A stretch of 64,000 nucleotides of DNA from Planosporangium thailandense (lineage in GTDB: Bacteria > Actinomycetota > Actinomycetes > Mycobacteriales > Micromonosporaceae), in assembly GCF_011947195.1 (NCBI RefSeq), contig NZ_JAATVY010000003.1:310001-374000 (forward strand), written 5' to 3'. The position numbers and the translations under genes are program-made. The notes beneath the pieces were generated by a model. The model saw nothing but the letters and a program-made list of their open reading frames with translations. It did not search any database and was not told where the DNA came from. Shown here one piece after another: positions 62,348-64,000 of the stretch (the first letter of the stretch is position 1; each line of letters begins with the position of its first letter).

Positions 62348-63343
62348 CCGGTGCCGCGACGGCACCGCCGCGATGCCCACGGCGATCAGCGTGAGCACGA
62401 TGCCGACCAGCGTCATGGCGCTCGGGCCGCCGGCGTGCGCGGGCGCCAGAAAGTCGATCACGGCCGCCGCTACCAGCTGACCGGCGATCGTGCCCAGGCT
62501 CAGCAGCAGGACGCCGGTGAAGCGCACCACCGACGCGGAGACCGCGATGAAGAAGACCCCGAGGATGCCGCCGAGGTACAGCCAGGGCTCGTGCGGCAGG
62601 CCGCCCGTCGGCCAGCCGCGGAGGGCCACCTCGACCGCGAACGCGATGAGCAGCGCCACCGTGCCGGCGAGGAAGTTGATGAACGCGGCCGGCAGGGCCA
62701 TGCCGGCGTAGTGGCGTACCCGGCCGTTCATGGCCTGCTGCCAGGCGGTGCCGACGCCGGCGACGGAAGGCAGCACCGCCAGCGCCAGCAGGCTGGGTCG
62801 GGTGATCTGGTTGGACACGGCCACGAGCACGGCGCCGACGGTGACCAGTGCGCCGATCACCCGGGGCACGGTGAGCGGGTGGCGGCCGGTCGGGCCCAGC
62901 CCGAACCGGTCCACGGCCAGGCCGCTGATCGACTGGCCGGCCACGATGGCGACGCTGAACACCGCAACGCCGAGCACCGGCACCGAGACGCCCTGGCTCA
63001 CGACGAGCAGCGCGCCGCAGGCCCCGCCGACCAGGTGCCACCAGCGCAGGTGGCCGGCGCGCAGCGCGTCTCGTACCCCGGTGAGGCCCTGGCGCGCCGG
63101 CGCGATCATGGGCGTCAGGACCGCGAGGACCACCAGACCGATACCGAACGAGATCACGGCGGCCGCGATCCCGTCGTGCAGCCGGGCGCCCAGTTCGCCG
63201 TTGATCCGCGACTGTACGGCGATCAATGCTCCGCAGCCCAGCGCCAGGATCACGCCGAGGGCGCGCCGGCCGGTCTCGGCCGAGTGGGTGGGTCCGGCTG
63301 GGGCGCTGACATCGGTACGGGCTGGGCGTTGCGAAGTGGTCAC
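62342..63343 (-). CDS. YdcZ-type (DUF606) DMT-superfamily transporter
   Basis: A ~333-aa membrane protein with two copies of the DUF606 domain, ten or so helices in all. The repeat halves are similar (ALIAVQSRINGELGARL / VGTAWQQAMNGRVRHYAG). GTG 63343 has GGAAAGA upstream; GTG 63358 is also in frame. Substrate unknown. Confidence 0.9.
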   Translation of the reverse strand: MTTSQRPARTDVSAPAGPTHSAETGRRALGVILALGCGALIAVQSRINGELGARLHDGIAAAVISFGIGLVVLAVLTPMIAPARQGLTGVRDALRAGHLRWWHLVGGACGALLVVSQGVSVPVLGVAVFSVAIVAGQSISGLAVDRFGLGPTGRHPLTVPRVIGALVTVGAVLVAVSNQITRPSLLALAVLPSVAGVGTAWQQAMNGRVRHYAGMALPAAFINFLAGTVALLIAFAVEVALRGWPTGGLPHEPWLYLGGILGVFFIAVSASVVRFTGVLLLSLGTIAGQLVAAAVIDFLAPAHAGGPSAMTLVGIVLTLIAVGIAAVPSRHRS

Positions 63344-63388
63344 ACCGAATCTTTCCACGCGGTCAGGACAATCCGCCGCGATTATGCA

Positions 63389-63418
63389 GGTCCCGGGCGG
63401 CGAGGCGTGCCCGGGACC
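63389..63418 (-). terminator. Terminator hairpin after glpX
   Basis: Perfect 10-bp arms, ggtcccgggc and gcccgggacc, with a 10-nt loop, 9 bp after the glpX stop codon. Confidence 0.75.
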
Positions 63419-63427
63419 CCCATGTCG

Positions 63428-64000
63428 TCAGGCCCGGTCGATCGGCGTGCCGTCGAAGTCGACCACCGAGTAGAGGTTGAGCTTCTCCAGGCGGTGGTAG
63501 GAGTCGATCACGCGGATCGTGCCGCTCTTGGAGCGCATCACGATCGACTGGGTGTACGCGCCGCCGGAGCGGTAGCGGACGCCGCGCAGCAGGTCGCCGC
63601 TGGTCACCCCGGTCGCGCAGAAGAAGATGTTCTCGCCCTTGACCAGGTCGTCGGTGGTCAGGACCCGGTCGAGGTCGTGCCCGGCCGCGAGCGCCTTCTC
63701 CCGCTCCGCCTCGTCGCGTGGCCACAGCTTGGCCTGCATCGCGCCGCCCATGCACTTGAGTGCGCAGGCTGTGATGATGCCCTCCGGCGTGCCGCCGATA
63801 CCGACCAGCAGGTCGACCTCGCTCTCCTCACGGGCGGCGCTGATCGCGCCCGCGACGTCGCCGTCGGAGATGAACCGGATGCGCGCCCCGGTCTGGCGGA
63901 TCTCGTGGACCAGTTTCTCGTGGCGCGGCCGGTCCAGGATGCAGACCGTGACGTCGGAGATGTTTCCGCGCTTGGCCTTCGCCACGCGGCGCAGGTTCTC
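63428..64000 (-). CDS. glpX: Class II fructose-1,6-bisphosphatase, partial (3' part)
   Basis: The frame is open to the window edge, so the N-terminal ~150 residues are missing; 190 residues remain. GlpX motifs are [26 protein letters not shown] and [19 protein letters not shown], as expected of the lithium-sensitive metal-dependent enzyme. It makes fructose-6-phosphate in gluconeogenesis, as pckG supplies PEP. It is followed by a hairpin terminator. Confidence 0.95.
   Translation of the reverse strand, partial: ENLRRVAKAKRGNISDVTVCILDRPRHEKLVHEIRQTGARIRFISDGDVAGAISAAREESEVDLLVGIGGTPEGIITACALKCMGGAMQAKLWPRDEAEREKALAAGHDLDRVLTTDDLVKGENIFFCATGVTSGDLLRGVRYRSGGAYTQSIVMRSKSGTIRVIDSYHRLEKLNLYSVVDFDGTPIDRA

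Overview
This window is high-GC DNA from an actinobacterium, most likely of the Micromonosporaceae (inference). The signs are strong G/C at third codon positions, many GTG starts, many apparently leaderless genes, a complete conservon (cvnA-D), a three-subunit acyl-CoA carboxylase (AccA/AccD/AccE), GTP-dependent PEP carboxykinase, two membrane-anchored Ser/Thr kinases and a PIN-PhoH protein. No rRNA, tRNA, CRISPR array or intact insertion sequence was seen. The gene content from ada to the GtrA genes parallels the chromosomal block Rv3277-Rv3313c of Mycobacterium tuberculosis. The uppS-phoH-glpX end parallels Rv1086-Rv1099c. This is therefore core chromosome with lineage-specific insertions.

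Layout. 1-0.9 kb: 3' end of a beta-propeller lectin-like gene. 0.9-2.9 kb: divergent rRNA methyltransferase and adenosine deaminase. 3.2-8.3 kb: conservon operon (histidine-kinase-like CvnA, roadblock CvnB, DUF742 CvnC, GTPase CvnD). It faces an 846-aa protein (8.5-11.0 kb) whose N-terminus looks like a decayed IS110-type transposase and whose C-terminal module resembles the CvnA tail; this is the most unusual item in the window. 11.2-16.4 kb: conserved acidic protein, then deoC with two aldehyde dehydrogenases (the second truncated), and divergent upp. 16.4-20.4 kb: phosphomannomutase and Ser/Thr kinase 1. 20.6-22.2 kb: split-type methylmalonyl-CoA mutase large subunit. 22.4-32.7 kb: mixed housekeeping genes (DUF559 protein, M20 amidohydrolase, DUF4349 lipoprotein, beta-lactamase-fold hydrolase, gamma-glutamylcyclotransferase, quinone dehydrogenase, 2H phosphoesterase, Nei-type glycosylase, PPOX flavoprotein).

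32.8-34.7 kb: overlapping three-gene envelope operon. 35.2-49.2 kb: acyl-CoA carboxylase region (accA3, maf, uraA-like permease, accE, accD, birA), interrupted by a PadR/ABC exporter/MFS cluster and by Ser/Thr kinase 2, which lies between accE and accD on the opposite strand. 49.2-51.1 kb: PH-domain membrane protein and two GtrA proteins. 51.4-56.7 kb: pckG with a CRP-like site, prenyl transferase, otsB, phoH. 57-64 kb: lytic-transglycosylase-like protein, rhomboid protease, ferredoxin-NADP reductase, CGNR protein, TetR/epimerase pair, YdcZ transporter and the 3' part of glpX.

How the genes work together. ada, deoC, upp, pmm and the uracil/xanthine permease form a nucleoside and sugar-phosphate salvage set. 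accA3, accD, accE, birA and the mutase subunit serve acyl-CoA carboxylation and propionyl/methylmalonyl-CoA metabolism. pckG and glpX are the two committed gluconeogenic enzymes. Recurring non-coding features are long intergenic palindromes, most carrying a GATCTTG core near the stem end, and TANNNT hexamers placed 6-9 nt before start codons.
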